64,000 nt of DNA from Variovorax ginsengisoli (GTDB lineage Bacteria > Pseudomonadota > Gammaproteobacteria > Burkholderiales > Burkholderiaceae_C), in NCBI RefSeq assembly GCF_006438845.1, contig NZ_RCZJ01000005.1:218236-282235 (forward strand), read 5' to 3'. The notes under the pieces were generated by a model, which ran no database searches, was not told where the DNA came from, and saw only the letters and a list, made by a program, of their open reading frames with translations. Below, piece by piece: positions 34,672 to 43,417 of this stretch. The position numbers were made by a program, and so were the translations under genes. Each line of letters starts with the position of its first letter. The stretch's first letter is position 1.

Positions 34672-35600
34672 TGCGGCAGATTGTCTTCGGCGATCGCTTC
34701 AGAAGACGTTAAGGAAGCCTTGGGCACATCCTCGAAGTACGTATAAATGCCCACTCTGATCCGGGCCGTTGCATTTTCACCACCGGCATCGACCGCCGTT
34801 CTCATTTCGTGCGCCACCTCATGGTGAAGCGTGCTCCAGCGGGTGCGGACGAGCTGATGAATGTCTTCGCAGGCGTCCATCGACAGGCCGTCTGCGAACA
34901 CCGATCGCTCCAGCATCGGGGGACGCTCGGACAGGATGTTGGAGACAGAGGCGGCGAGGTGATCCCGCCCGTTGTCGGCGAAGAACGAGAGCATCCCGGC
35001 CAGATCATTCGCCGGAATGAAGCCGTCAGCCTTCAACTCGACACGATCGCCCACCTCGGCCACCATGCCGAGGCGAGTCAGCTCAGCGAGGATCGCTCGA
35101 TGGTGCACGTTGCCACGACTGCCGATCCACGCCATCGACTCAAAGGACGGTGCTTTGCCGTCGGCAGTGATGGGCAGGGTGCGCAGTGCCGCGTTGTCGG
35201 TGGCCATCTCCAGCCACACGGTGAGCGTCTTGGCGGCCGATGACAGCTCCGTCGGAGCAAGCGGGTCGCGCGGCGTGCGCACCCGGGTTGTCACGGCCCT
35301 GCGGTTGATGCCCGTGGTAATGGAGAGCTGGCTGAGATTGGGCCGAATGCCCTTCGCTTCCCATGACCTCTGTGCCTCTTCCAGAAGCAAGTCGTTGACG
35401 AGCTCGTGAAGGTGCGGCTGCTTCAGACCCAGACTCAACGCGAGCCTGATCACCGGCCGCAGCACGCGGGCGCAGGCGGAAAGGGCGAGAGCGAGTTGGT
35501 CCAAGGCTGGGGTCTCTGGTATTCGTATCAGACCGCTCAGTGCAAGACGCTCGCGCTGTTGAAAGAGCCGAATAACGTGGCTGCCGTGGACTTGAGCCAA
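34668..35600 (-). CDS. DUF6502 family protein
   Basis: This is a predicted cytoplasmic protein of up to 310 residues. An N-terminal ARVLRPVIRLALSLGLKQPHLHELVNDLL segment and a SQLSITTGINRRAVTTR helix-turn-helix suggest DNA binding. The remainder is helical. The ATG at 35600 overlaps the upstream small gene by 64 bases. The true start may be a TTG near 35504, which would leave 277 residues. Its ATGA overlap with the DUF5666 lipoprotein suggests it controls or serves that gene. Confidence 0.75.
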   Translation of the reverse strand: MAQVHGSHVIRLFQQRERLALSGLIRIPETPALDQLALALSACARVLRPVIRLALSLGLKQPHLHELVNDLLLEEAQRSWEAKGIRPNLSQLSITTGINRRAVTTRVRTPRDPLAPTELSSAAKTLTVWLEMATDNAALRTLPITADGKAPSFESMAWIGSRGNVHHRAILAELTRLGMVAEVGDRVELKADGFIPANDLAGMLSFFADNGRDHLAASVSNILSERPPMLERSVFADGLSMDACEDIHQLVRTRWSTLHHEVAHEMRTAVDAGGENATARIRVGIYTYFEDVPKASLTSSEAIAEDNLPQ

Positions 35601-35830
35601 CTGGAAGCGCGCGGTGCCGCGGTCGGCGTCACCGCTGGGAGGCCGATCTTACCCGTGGCGGCGCTCCCCAACAGTTGCTGGTATTCACTCATCAACTTGG
35701 CCATCCGCATCATCCTGGCGGAGGCACCAGGCTCGCGCCGGCGCAGGGCCTGCATGCCCGCGATGTATTCGTCGGTCAGCTCGGACCAGTCGGAGAAGGC
35801 GCTTCCAAGTGCAGTTGTTTCGGTGTGCAT
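35537..35830 (-). CDS. Small hypothetical protein, LTDEY family
   Basis: This 97-residue protein has GGAG six bases before ATG 35830. Its core ELTDEYIAGMQALRRREPGASARMM matches the 59-residue protein at 30541-30720. The Ala/Ser-rich C-terminal third is probably disordered. An ATG at 35842 would add four residues. It precedes the DUF6502 gene on the same strand and overlaps its longest possible frame. Confidence 0.65.
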   Translation of the reverse strand: MHTETTALGSAFSDWSELTDEYIAGMQALRRREPGASARMMRMAKLMSEYQQLLGSAATGKIGLPAVTPTAAPRASSWLKSTAATLFGSFNSASVLH

Positions 35831-36012
35831 TTGTGTCTCCATATCTTTGATGTAACGGAGTGTATGTGAAACTTTCACATTTGGCCAGTTGACGCGATCG
35901 TCAAACCTTGATGTGTGACTTTGTTCACAGAGGCGCGCTGGACCGGATTTCCTGCATGCAGACAGGCCCTGGGCCGGCGTGAGTGCGCGGCGCCGCGCGA
36001 ACAATCGATCGC

Positions 36013-36243
36013 ATGCAACACACGCCGAACCAGCTCACCCAGTATTTCGGCGACCTCATGGTCGGAATGCATGACAACCTGCCTGATCCGCAGCCGCAAA
36101 TCGCTATCTAAGAAGCTCAGGAGCACCTCATCAAGATCGGACGCGCTGAAGGTGGTTTCATCGTCTACCGACGCAAGACGGGCGACGAGTGGACAGAGGC
36201 GAACCTGTCGGATTTCGACTTGGCAGAACGCAAGGGCGGTTGA
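36013..36243 (+). pseudogene. Small hypothetical gene interrupted by one in-frame stop
   Basis: The frame starts MQHTPNQLTQYFGDLMVGMH and stops at TAA 36109-36111. It then continues in the same frame as EAQEHLIKIGRAEGGFIVY and ends ...LAERKGG at TGA 36241-36243. The two halves join smoothly as one soluble protein of 76 codons, so a single point change probably broke it. It could alternatively be two short proteins or a sequencing error. Confidence 0.6.
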
Positions 36244-36450
36244 GCAGCGAGAAACCCCCTGTGCCATGACTTGACGCGCACAATGCTCCTGCAAGCCTGA
36301 CTCGCCTGTTCGGTTGCCAGCCCTCAGCGGCTGACGATTGCTCCCTCCGCACGCCATCCAGCCAAACCCCACCCTACGTCGCCGCCTCTCGGCAGGTGAC
36401 GTACCCTCGACCGTGTGCAAGGCGAGCAGCTTTGAAAGCCAGGTCGTCTC

Positions 36451-37629
36451 ATGTCCCTTGCCCGCGCCGATGGCGCCATCTCCCTTGCCGACTTCATCAC
36501 CGGCAACCTTGAGCCGATCCTTCAGGACTGGGAGGATTTCGCGCATTCCCTCGTTCCATTAGCCGGCCTCGACCGCGCGACGCTGAGGGACCACGCCGAA
36601 GCCATGCTTGTTGCCATCGTCGACAACATGCGCGCCTTCCAGTCGGAGGCTGAGCGGAGCGAAAAAGGCAAGGGGAACGGGGACTCGGATGCGTTGACGG
36701 AGGCCGCTGAAAATCACGCCATCGCCCGCCTGACAGACAATTTTTCCCTCAACCAGCTGATGGCGGAATTCCGGGCAATCCGTGCGAGCGTGCTGCGCCA
36801 GTGGGCTTGCGTACTGCCTCAGGCCAAGGCCGGCGTGGAAGAGGTGATGCGCTTCAACGAAGCGGTCGACCAGGCCATCACGGCTTCGATCGCGCGGTAT
36901 TCCAACAAGCTCGATGAATCACGCGCGGTGATCCTGGGCGTGCTGGCCCACGATCTGAGGAATCCTCTTAACGCCATTTCTCTGGGCATGCAGTACATCC
37001 TGAGCGCGGATGCTGCGGATGCACCCACGATGAAGGCCGCCGTGCGAGCGCAGCTGAGCGTGCAGCGCATGGACGGCCTGGTGCGTGACCTGCTGGATTT
37101 CACCAGCGTGCGCCTGGGTACGGGCTTGCCTGTGCGGCCAGAAGTCGTGGACATGGCCGTGCTCTGCCTTCGAACGATCGATGAAGTCGAAGCTGCGCAC
37201 CCGGAGCGAAAAATTCTGTTCACCACAGCGGGTGAACTTGTGGGCGAGTGCGACGCCGGGCGTCTGTCGCAGATGCTGGTGAACCTGGTGACGAATGCCT
37301 TGCATCACGGCATCGCGGACGGAGAGGTGCGAGTGACCCTCAACGGCGAACAGCAGGACTTCGTGACCCTGGAGGTTCAGAACTTCGGACCGGTGATCCC
37401 CGACAGCGTGCGTGCGGGGATGTTCCAGCCCCTCAATCGCGCCATGGCCGACCGGCGGGGCGTGCCAGCTGGATCTTCAGGTCTGGGCCTGGGCCTCTAC
37501 ATCGCGCACGAGATCGCGATTGCCCATCAAGGCTCGCTGGAAGTAGTTTCGACAGAAGAGGCTGGGACGGCGTTCACCGCCCGCCTGCCGCGTCACCCGT
37601 CGACGTTGCCGATGACGGCAGAGCGATAG
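36451..37629 (+). CDS. Soluble sensor histidine kinase with RsbRD-like N-terminal domain
   Basis: This 392-residue kinase has no membrane segment. The N-terminal 145 residues form an all-helical globin-like/RsbRD-type sensor (NFSLNQLMAEFRAIRASVL). The phosphoacceptor is H167 in VLAHDLRNPLNAIS. The N box is NLVTNALHHG and the G box SSGLGLGLYIAHEIA. A response regulator is not adjacent. A CheB-like protein follows 128 bases later and may be functionally linked. Close family members in soil betaproteobacteria respond to stress or light-like cues, but the signal here is not known. Confidence 0.88.
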   Translation: MSLARADGAISLADFITGNLEPILQDWEDFAHSLVPLAGLDRATLRDHAEAMLVAIVDNMRAFQSEAERSEKGKGNGDSDALTEAAENHAIARLTDNFSLNQLMAEFRAIRASVLRQWACVLPQAKAGVEEVMRFNEAVDQAITASIARYSNKLDESRAVILGVLAHDLRNPLNAISLGMQYILSADAADAPTMKAAVRAQLSVQRMDGLVRDLLDFTSVRLGTGLPVRPEVVDMAVLCLRTIDEVEAAHPERKILFTTAGELVGECDAGRLSQMLVNLVTNALHHGIADGEVRVTLNGEQQDFVTLEVQNFGPVIPDSVRAGMFQPLNRAMADRRGVPAGSSGLGLGLYIAHEIAIAHQGSLEVVSTEEAGTAFTARLPRHPSTLPMTAER

Positions 37630-37757
37630 TTTTTATAGGCCGTTTGCAGCAGCCCGTCTGCGCGGCGCGAGCTTCATTCAAAGGTTGCGCAAGAGATACA
37701 CCGCGCGCACCGTTGGCAGACGCGACATAGCGGCATCGCCGCTGACCGGAATTCAAG

Positions 37758-38336
37758 ATGAAGATTGTTCGAGACGTGGTGGTGATCGGCGCAGCGCTGG
37801 GGGGCCTCACGGCCATCGTGAAGATCGCATCGAGCTGGCCCGGAGGGCTACCTGTGGCAGTGCTCATCGCGCTTGCTACCCAAGACCAGCCCGCGCGAGC
37901 GGTGCTGCAGATCATCGAGTCCTACGCCCATGTCAAGGTCACTATGGCCGTCGACGGCGAAAGCATCGCACCGGGACATATCTATGTTTCCCCGCCAGGC
38001 AAGCACTTGTCCATAGGACGATTTGGGGTTGTCCGAATCGACCCGCCGAGCTTCTTCGACGCTGCGCAGCCTTCCATCAACCGCTTGTTTGCCGCTGCGG
38101 CTGTGGTTTATGGGCCTCGGGTCATCGGCATTGTCTTGAGCGGGGCCCACTACGACGGCGCACAAGGAATGCGGGACATCGAAGCGGCGGGCGGCGTCAC
38201 CATCGTGCAAGACCCTGAGGATGCGACAGCGCCTCAACTGCCGAAGCACGTGATCCGCACTGACAGTCCGAGCTACTGCGCCAAAGCGTCTGAAATGGGG
38301 CCATTGATCCAGCGGCTTGTGGCCGGGGAGGCATGA
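37758..38336 (+). CDS. CheB methylesterase-like protein lacking catalytic Ser and His
   Basis: This 192-residue protein has the CheB esterase fold order: VVVIGAALGGLTAI, GHIYVSPPGKHLSI, PSINRLFAAAA, and IVLSGAHYDGAQGM with the Asp at 133. The catalytic Ser of the G-A-S-x-G-G motif is Ala13. The expected His of the QHMP-like strand end is missing; the segment reads LIALATQDQP. There is no receiver domain. It is therefore unlikely to be an active glutamate methylesterase and may be a binding or scaffold protein. Confidence 0.82.
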   Translation: MKIVRDVVVIGAALGGLTAIVKIASSWPGGLPVAVLIALATQDQPARAVLQIIESYAHVKVTMAVDGESIAPGHIYVSPPGKHLSIGRFGVVRIDPPSFFDAAQPSINRLFAAAAVVYGPRVIGIVLSGAHYDGAQGMRDIEAAGGVTIVQDPEDATAPQLPKHVIRTDSPSYCAKASEMGPLIQRLVAGEA

Positions 38337-38461
38337 GGTTGCTGAGCGCAGACGTGCGCTAGGAGCCTGCTGCTTGTCAGGGTCATTGTTGCCGTGCGTA
38401 GGTTTGAACCTGCTAAAGGCATGCGCTACCTCGGCACGGCGCCTGCGAGCAGACGCTTCAC

Positions 38462-38641
38462 TCACGGGTTCCGCAAGAGATACGCGTGAACTGCATCCGC
38501 TGAATTGCCCACGGCTCGCACAGCTAAACGAAGCTGCGCTTCCGAGCAGCCCCAAGCGTTGCACCAGGCGCGCACGTCGCGAAGGTCGTTGATCTGGATG
38601 GTTCGTCCTCGGGTTTCTGACGTCACCGGTTGCTCTGGCAT
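38462..38641 (-). CDS. DUF3606-domain small protein
   Basis: This 59-residue protein has the DUF3606 pattern: an INDLRDVRAWCNAWGCSEAQL helix pair and LRLAVRAVGNSADAVHAYL. The family is common in soil proteobacteria and lacks a known function. ATG 38641 gives the compact domain; a longer frame starts at 38731. Confidence 0.75.
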   Translation of the reverse strand: MPEQPVTSETRGRTIQINDLRDVRAWCNAWGCSEAQLRLAVRAVGNSADAVHAYLLRNP

Positions 38642-38755
38642 GGCTTTTCTCAAAAGGAAAAGAAGCTCCCAGCGCGCCCACTTCGTGCGCGTAGGACAGC
38701 CCTCCTGCAGGGCATCAGCCGCTGCTTTCATGGCGCAGCTGGCATCTTGCGACCA

Positions 38756-38977
38756 TCACCCTCTCAGTTCTTCAATACTCGCCAGCAGCATCCTCCGCTG
38801 CTTGCGAAGCGAAGCAAGCGTAATGTGCGCCAGTTCGAGTGCCACCTGATCGTCTATGAGGGGTAGCCGCTTTGGCGGCTCGATCTGAACCATCAGCATG
38901 CAGGTCATGCGGTCCATTTTCTCGATCCGCGTTTCAAGCTCGTCCAGGTCCTCAAGCAGAGTCTTCAAGGTTTGCAT
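38756..38977 (-). CDS. Small helical protein, copy 2 of a duplicated pair
   Basis: This 73-residue protein aligns end to end with the product of 32760-32990 (LDELETRIEKMDRMTC is identical in both). Differences are mostly conservative, such as VQIEPPKRLPL for AQIEPAKQLPL. Retention of the reading frame through many silent and conservative changes suggests that both copies are functional. Confidence 0.65.
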   Translation of the reverse strand: MQTLKTLLEDLDELETRIEKMDRMTCMLMVQIEPPKRLPLIDDQVALELAHITLASLRKQRRMLLASIEELRG

Positions 38978-39120
38978 GTCATGCCTCACTGCTGCCGGCG
39001 CCGTGCCCACGGTCACGGCGTCCCGGAGAGATTGTGGGCGGACACGGCGGCGATGTCAGCAGCTGCTCAAGCGGCGATTCACGGTGCGGATGTGGCCTCC
39101 TGCGAGCGGCCGCTTTCGGC
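38756..39120. repeat. Duplicated block, copy 2 (partner at 32760-33137)
   Basis: It contains the small helical gene and upstream DNA, including GATTGTGGGC, GGCGATGTCAGC and CTCCTGCGAGCGGCCGCTTT, all shared with copy 1 in the same order. It ends close to the start region of the antiporter gene. Confidence 0.7.
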
Positions 39121-39294
39121 CGTGGACCTGCGCGATGGACAGATTGGCTTGCTCATTGCCCGTCTCGGTGTCTCAGCACTCGCGGCACCCGCCATCCGTA
39201 CTGGTGTGGGCGTGTCCGAGAAACCGCGCACTTGCGGCATGGCAAGAGCATTAGATCGACGAGAATCGCGCTTTATTTGACCCAGATCCGACCC

Positions 39295-40503
39295 ATGCAT
39301 TCGATTTCAACGACGGAATTGTTTCTTATCGCCATGCTGATTATTTTTAGCATTCCGTATCTGACATGGCGTATTCTCAATACTGACTACTATGCGCCTT
39401 TGGTCGTTGTGCAAATCATCGCCGGTATTCTACTCGGCCCCGGCGTCTTAGGCGCAGCGTTTCCCGCCTATTACGAATTTGTATTTACGCCGAGCGTCAT
39501 TCAATCTCTTAATGCTATTGCGTGGTGGGCAGTGATGCTCTTCGTCATGATTGCAGGCATCGAGTTGGACTTAAAGAAAGCCTGGGAGCACCGCCGTGAA
39601 AGCATGATTACGGCAGGCCTCGCATTGGGCACTCCATTAATTTTTGGATGTATCGCCGCGGCCGGCATGCTGTTGTTCGCCGGATGGATCGCCCCCGGTG
39701 CCGCCCCCTGGCAATTCATTTTAGGTGTCGGCATGGCATGCGCTGTTACCGCACTTCCTATTTTAATTTTGTTGATGGAAAAGCTTGAGGTCCTTCGACA
39801 ACCCATTGGCCAACGCATTCTTCGGTACGCCAGCATAGATGACATCGCAATATGGGGAGTGTTGGCGATCATTTTATTGGATTGGACTCGTGTTGGGCGT
39901 CAGGCGGCCTTCCTTGTGCTTTTTGTCGTTGCCACAATTCTCTATCGAAAGCTGATGATTAAGCTGCAGCAGCGCGATAGGTGGTATGTCGCTTTGATTT
40001 GGCTGGCTGCATGCGGGCTGGCAGCTGACTGGGCTGGCCTTCACTACATGGTTGGTGCATTTCTAGCCGGCGCTGTCATGGACGCAGAATGGTTTGAGCA
40101 AGAGAAAATGGACGCGTTGCGCCATCATGTTCTGCTTGTGATAATGCCGGTATTCTTCCTAAGCACAGGTCTTCGTACAAATTGGGGGGTAGGTGGTATT
40201 GCTGTATTCGCCGCTGCTGCAGTGCTTCTGATTGCTTCGATCAGCGGTAAACTTGCAGGCGTTCACTTGGCTGGGCGCATTCTGGGGTGGAAGAAGGGAG
40301 AAGCTTCCATCATTGGATGGTTGCTTCAGACCAAAGCGCTGATCATGATCATTTTCGTGAACATCCTACTGGACAAGAAAATCATAACCAATGAAACCTT
40401 TACTGCGCTTTTGCTAATGGCGGTCGCAAGTACCATGCTTACCGTACCGGTGGTACACCCAAAACTTCAGAAATTAAAGGAATTGATATTTCGCTCAAGC
40501 TAA
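39295..40503 (+). CDS. Cation:proton antiporter (CPA2/KefB type)
   Basis: This 402-residue inner-membrane protein has about 12 hydrophobic segments and the CPA2 signatures IIAGILLGPGVLG near residue 45, MFVMIAGIELDLK-like LFVMIAGIELDL near residue 85, and ASIDDIAIWG with the Asp-Asp pair. It lacks the TrkA-N domain of Kef channels. It exchanges Na+ or K+ for protons. Its GC content (near 50%) is lower than the surrounding genes, pointing to separate acquisition. Confidence 0.88.
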   Translation: MHSISTTELFLIAMLIIFSIPYLTWRILNTDYYAPLVVVQIIAGILLGPGVLGAAFPAYYEFVFTPSVIQSLNAIAWWAVMLFVMIAGIELDLKKAWEHRRESMITAGLALGTPLIFGCIAAAGMLLFAGWIAPGAAPWQFILGVGMACAVTALPILILLMEKLEVLRQPIGQRILRYASIDDIAIWGVLAIILLDWTRVGRQAAFLVLFVVATILYRKLMIKLQQRDRWYVALIWLAACGLAADWAGLHYMVGAFLAGAVMDAEWFEQEKMDALRHHVLLVIMPVFFLSTGLRTNWGVGGIAVFAAAAVLLIASISGKLAGVHLAGRILGWKKGEASIIGWLLQTKALIMIIFVNILLDKKIITNETFTALLLMAVASTMLTVPVVHPKLQKLKELIFRSS

Positions 40504-40595
40504 GGCCTATCAGCTGAGCCTTATTCGACTTCCGATTCGGGCTTAAGGCGGCGTCCAAATCAAGGTTCATGCTAGCCCGGTGCATACCAAGGGCC

Positions 40596-41045
40596 TTAGA
40601 GCGGAAAACTGTAGTGACAGAACTGCTCATCCCGACGCCAGCGGAGGGACTCGTACACAGCCTGCGCGTGTGTGTTCGTCAAGGCGGTCGAAAGCGTCAT
40701 GTTTGCAGCGCCCATCACCCTGGCGAAATCGGTCGCGGCACTGATCAGCATCTTGCTCACGCCTTTGCCTCGGGCGTCCTCACGCACGAACAAGTCGTTG
40801 AGGATGAAGATGCGCACCATAGAGATCGAAGAGAAGCTCGGGTACAGCTGGGTGAAACCGACTGGCTCAGACCCCTCGTGAGCCAGGAAAATCGCGGATT
40901 CAGCATGCCTGAAGCGTTTCAACAGGAAGGCGTAGGCTCCAGCCGTGTGGCTCGGCCGCCCGTAGAACTGCCGGTAGCCGTCAAAGAGCGGTACGAGCGC
41001 TTGCAAATCAAGGATGGTGGCTTGGCGAACGGTGACGGTAGCCAT
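40596..41045 (-). CDS. GNAT-family N-acetyltransferase
   Basis: This 149-residue protein follows the GNAT fold: TVRQATILDLQALVPLF, IFLAHEGSEPVGFTQL, a FILNDLFVREDARGKGVSKML acetyl-CoA loop (R-x-x-G-x-G) and a final YESLRWRRDEQF. The acceptor substrate cannot be told. ATG 41045 fits the first strand; the frame extends upstream to 41105. Confidence 0.9.
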   Translation of the reverse strand: MATVTVRQATILDLQALVPLFDGYRQFYGRPSHTAGAYAFLLKRFRHAESAIFLAHEGSEPVGFTQLYPSFSSISMVRIFILNDLFVREDARGKGVSKMLISAATDFARVMGAANMTLSTALTNTHAQAVYESLRWRRDEQFCHYSFPL

Positions 41046-41277
41046 GGCGTTTGAGATGAAGATGGACGGGCCCACCAACCGTTGGGCATGATCTTCATGC
41101 GGCACGGAGTGTGATTCGATCGCCGTCGGTGGATGTCTGGTTTAAGCCCACTGTAGTCGCTGGTGACGCCTCGCGAACAGGCCCGGGCGGTCATCCGCAA
41201 CCACTGAATTTTTCAAGCCCGCGCCCGCGGCAGATCCCTCCAGCTCGTCGTGAAGTTGGGCTTCGACAGTGGCGGGC

Positions 41278-41481
41278 TTACGCGGTAGGTTCGCACCCCT
41301 CGACCGTGCGCTCTTCAATCCAATGGGTGTTTGCTCCGTGCTTGGCGTTCTCCGTGTTGACGATGAGCGCCAACGCTCTTCGAGGTTCGTCAAAATCCCC
41401 GTACCAAAACCCGCCATCACGGAACACGCCCCGGGGCTCGTGCGTGATATCAGGGGTCCAACAGATGCGAATTTCTTTCAT
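41278..41481 (-). CDS. Small hypothetical protein of 67 residues
   Basis: The protein has a strong GGAGG site seven bases before its ATG. It contains GVFRDGGFWYGDFDEPRRALALIVNTEN, a beta-rich aromatic core, and no membrane segment. Unrecognised, but the ribosome-binding site and composition support a real gene. Confidence 0.6.
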   Translation of the reverse strand: MKEIRICWTPDITHEPRGVFRDGGFWYGDFDEPRRALALIVNTENAKHGANTHWIEERTVEGCEPTA

Positions 41482-41568
41482 ACTGATCCTCCGTAGTTTT
41501 CTGTAGCGAATACCACCACTTCAATTTCTCTAGTACCTGCTCCGCAATTTGAGCCACGTTGCCAAGGC

Positions 41569-42057
41569 TCAGTTGTCAAAGGTCAGAGACATTGCGATTG
41601 AATGTGCTTCGCTAAACTCCGAGCTCGTCGGTGATGGGATATAGCCGACATATGTCAACAACGCCACGTTGCGGCCTCCTGTGAAACACCAAACCCGGAT
41701 AATGTCATTGCCATGTTGATAGGTCGCAATCGCAAAGTTTTGTACTGCAGAGCCGCTTTCGATCTCGGACGGTGTACCTAACCCAAACTTCTCTGCGAAC
41801 GCAAAAACCGCGCTTTTCGCATCAAGGGCTTCAAAAGCACCTGCAAGTTGAGGAAAGTATTGCCAAACGCGAAATTGCAGTGCGCCGTTGCCTAACAACT
41901 TGGCCAGGGTCGGGGAAGCTCCCAGCGGAAGATCAGCGGAGATGTCAGCCCAGTCCGAAGGCAACTCGATCCGTACACCAGCGAAGCGGTGCCTCCCCGA
42001 TCGCGCGTCAATGTGCGAGTGCGAGGAGGCTGACACCTCAAGTAGAGGTTCGATCAT
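41569..42057 (-). CDS. Hypothetical protein of 162 residues
   Basis: The product appears to be a soluble alpha/beta protein of the kind that reads VRIELPSDWADIS, then FRVWQYFPQLAGAFEALDA, then NVALLTYVGYIPS. I do not recognise the family. ATG 42057 has AGGGAA five bases upstream. The frame is open upstream to 42210, but that part looks non-conserved. Confidence 0.55.
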   Translation of the reverse strand: MIEPLLEVSASSHSHIDARSGRHRFAGVRIELPSDWADISADLPLGASPTLAKLLGNGALQFRVWQYFPQLAGAFEALDAKSAVFAFAEKFGLGTPSEIESGSAVQNFAIATYQHGNDIIRVWCFTGGRNVALLTYVGYIPSPTSSEFSEAHSIAMSLTFDN

Positions 42058-42191
42058 CGAATTCCCTAATTCAACGCGAAGTTTCACGCGTCGAGCATAG
42101 GTCAAAAGTTGACATTTCAACCAGTGAGTTTGCGCCTTTATGTGTGCGTGGATGTGCTGTGACGAGGTTTGAGATTGAGAGACTTCGCCAC

Positions 42192-42392
42192 TCACCAGAA
42201 CCTCCACCAAGGTTTGGAGTAGCGGCGCTGGCTTTGCAAGTCATCGTTCTCGCCACCGAAGCGGCGCCGTACCTCCGCTTCATGGATCTGTGCGAGGTGA
42301 CGCGCATCGGAATCGCCATGCATTGCCGCGTGGCGCCACCGATGAGCGCGCGTCATCAACTCGGTGTCAGGGAGTATTCCAGGGTCGGTCAT
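42192..42392 (-). CDS. Small protein of the PWW(K/R)FW family
   Basis: This 66-residue protein ends KPWWRFW and has the WRHAAMHGD helix and EVRRR patch also found in the recombinase-leader protein at 9666-9931. This copy has no recombinase beside it, so the family is not strictly tied to one. Function unknown. Confidence 0.65.
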   Translation of the reverse strand: MTDPGILPDTELMTRAHRWRHAAMHGDSDARHLAQIHEAEVRRRFGGENDDLQSQRRYSKPWWRFW

Positions 42393-42415
42393 GCGTATCT
42401 TGAATGGCGTTCAAA

Positions 42416-42601
42416 TTAGTCTTTAACTTTGATGGTGAAATCTTGATCGACTGCCGCTGGCACCTTAATTTCACCCAACACAAATCCTGCTATCAAAACT
42501 GTTGCATACGCCAAAACCAAGAGGAAGAACACAAAGTCGTAACCTCGGCAGAGCGCCCACATCATTCCCAGTGCTGTCAGTGCGGCCAGAGCTTTCGACA
42601 T
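42416..42601 (-). CDS. Small membrane protein of 61 residues
   Basis: Two hydrophobic stretches (KALAALTALGMMWALC and FVFFLLVLAYATVLIAGFVL) form a likely helical hairpin in the membrane. A short charged tail follows. It lies 23 bases upstream of the PWWRFW gene on the same strand, so they may be co-transcribed. Confidence 0.5.
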   Translation of the reverse strand: MSKALAALTALGMMWALCRGYDFVFFLLVLAYATVLIAGFVLGEIKVPAAVDQDFTIKVKD

Positions 42602-42820
42602 AGCTCGAATGATCGGCTAGAACAGCATGGAGCAGTGTGAACAATTCGACAAAAGATTGGCGCTTTTCTCCTATATCTTTACGTTAGCACTCAGTCCTAC
42701 ATGTTTCTAGGTACTGCAGCTCAGTGGGTAACAATTAGGCGGCTGGCAATTAACAATTGTCTCCCCAGTTAACAATTGACAAATGGAAGGCGCGGGGCGA
42801 TCTGTCGCAGAATAGGTGTG

Positions 42821-43051
42821 ATGAGGCCACTCCAGCAATTCATCGCCGACCTTCGATTCGAAACCGAAGAGGCCCTCGCTTCGCGACAGCCAAGGGGTCT
42901 GATTACCGCCAACATCGCCGTCTGCTGCGTTCCTGTCGCCGCCGCCAACGGCGAGACATTCGTTGTCTACACGGTCAACGGCAAGCGCACGACTTTGGGG
43001 GAGGCGGCACGCCAAATGAAAGCAGCAGCGGATGCCGCGACGAACGGCTGA
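42821..43051 (+). CDS. Small hypothetical protein of 76 residues
   Basis: The protein has a helix (LQQFIADLRFETEEALA), a beta pair (ANIAVCCVPVAAANGETFVVYTV) and a C-terminal helix. Unrecognised. The internal ATG at 42821 is preferred over the frame start at 42776. Confidence 0.5.
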   Translation: MRPLQQFIADLRFETEEALASRQPRGLITANIAVCCVPVAAANGETFVVYTVNGKRTTLGEAARQMKAAADAATNG

Positions 43052-43417
43052 TCCTCCAGCGACCAAGACGCGAGGCCCCAGCGGTCCTCAAAAAATCAGG
43101 GGGTAACAAGCGCGGGCGCCAAGCAGGGCTCCGATGCAAAAGATCTCGCTTTCTGGAGAAGAGCAACGGCGTCAACCTGCGGTTGTACGTGGCTTGTATA
43201 GATGAGACGAAGCAGGTCGAAGTTGGACCAGAAGAGGAGTTGCTGCCCGCGCCGGTTCATGGCCTCTCAATGAGGTGCATTTTCGTGCTGTCAGGTCGAG
43301 GTCGATCTGCAATAGCGTGACGTAATGCACGTGGACTCTTGTGAATCTGCAAGGCGGTGAAACGTCCGATTACATGCACGCTGCATCCAATCAAAGCCCT
43401 CCGGAGTAGTGATAAAG
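43052..43417. other. Intergenic region without supported genes
   Basis: I see no gene, repeat or RNA structure worth calling in these 366 bases. A GGAG site at 43403-43406 belongs to the next gene. Confidence 0.5.
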
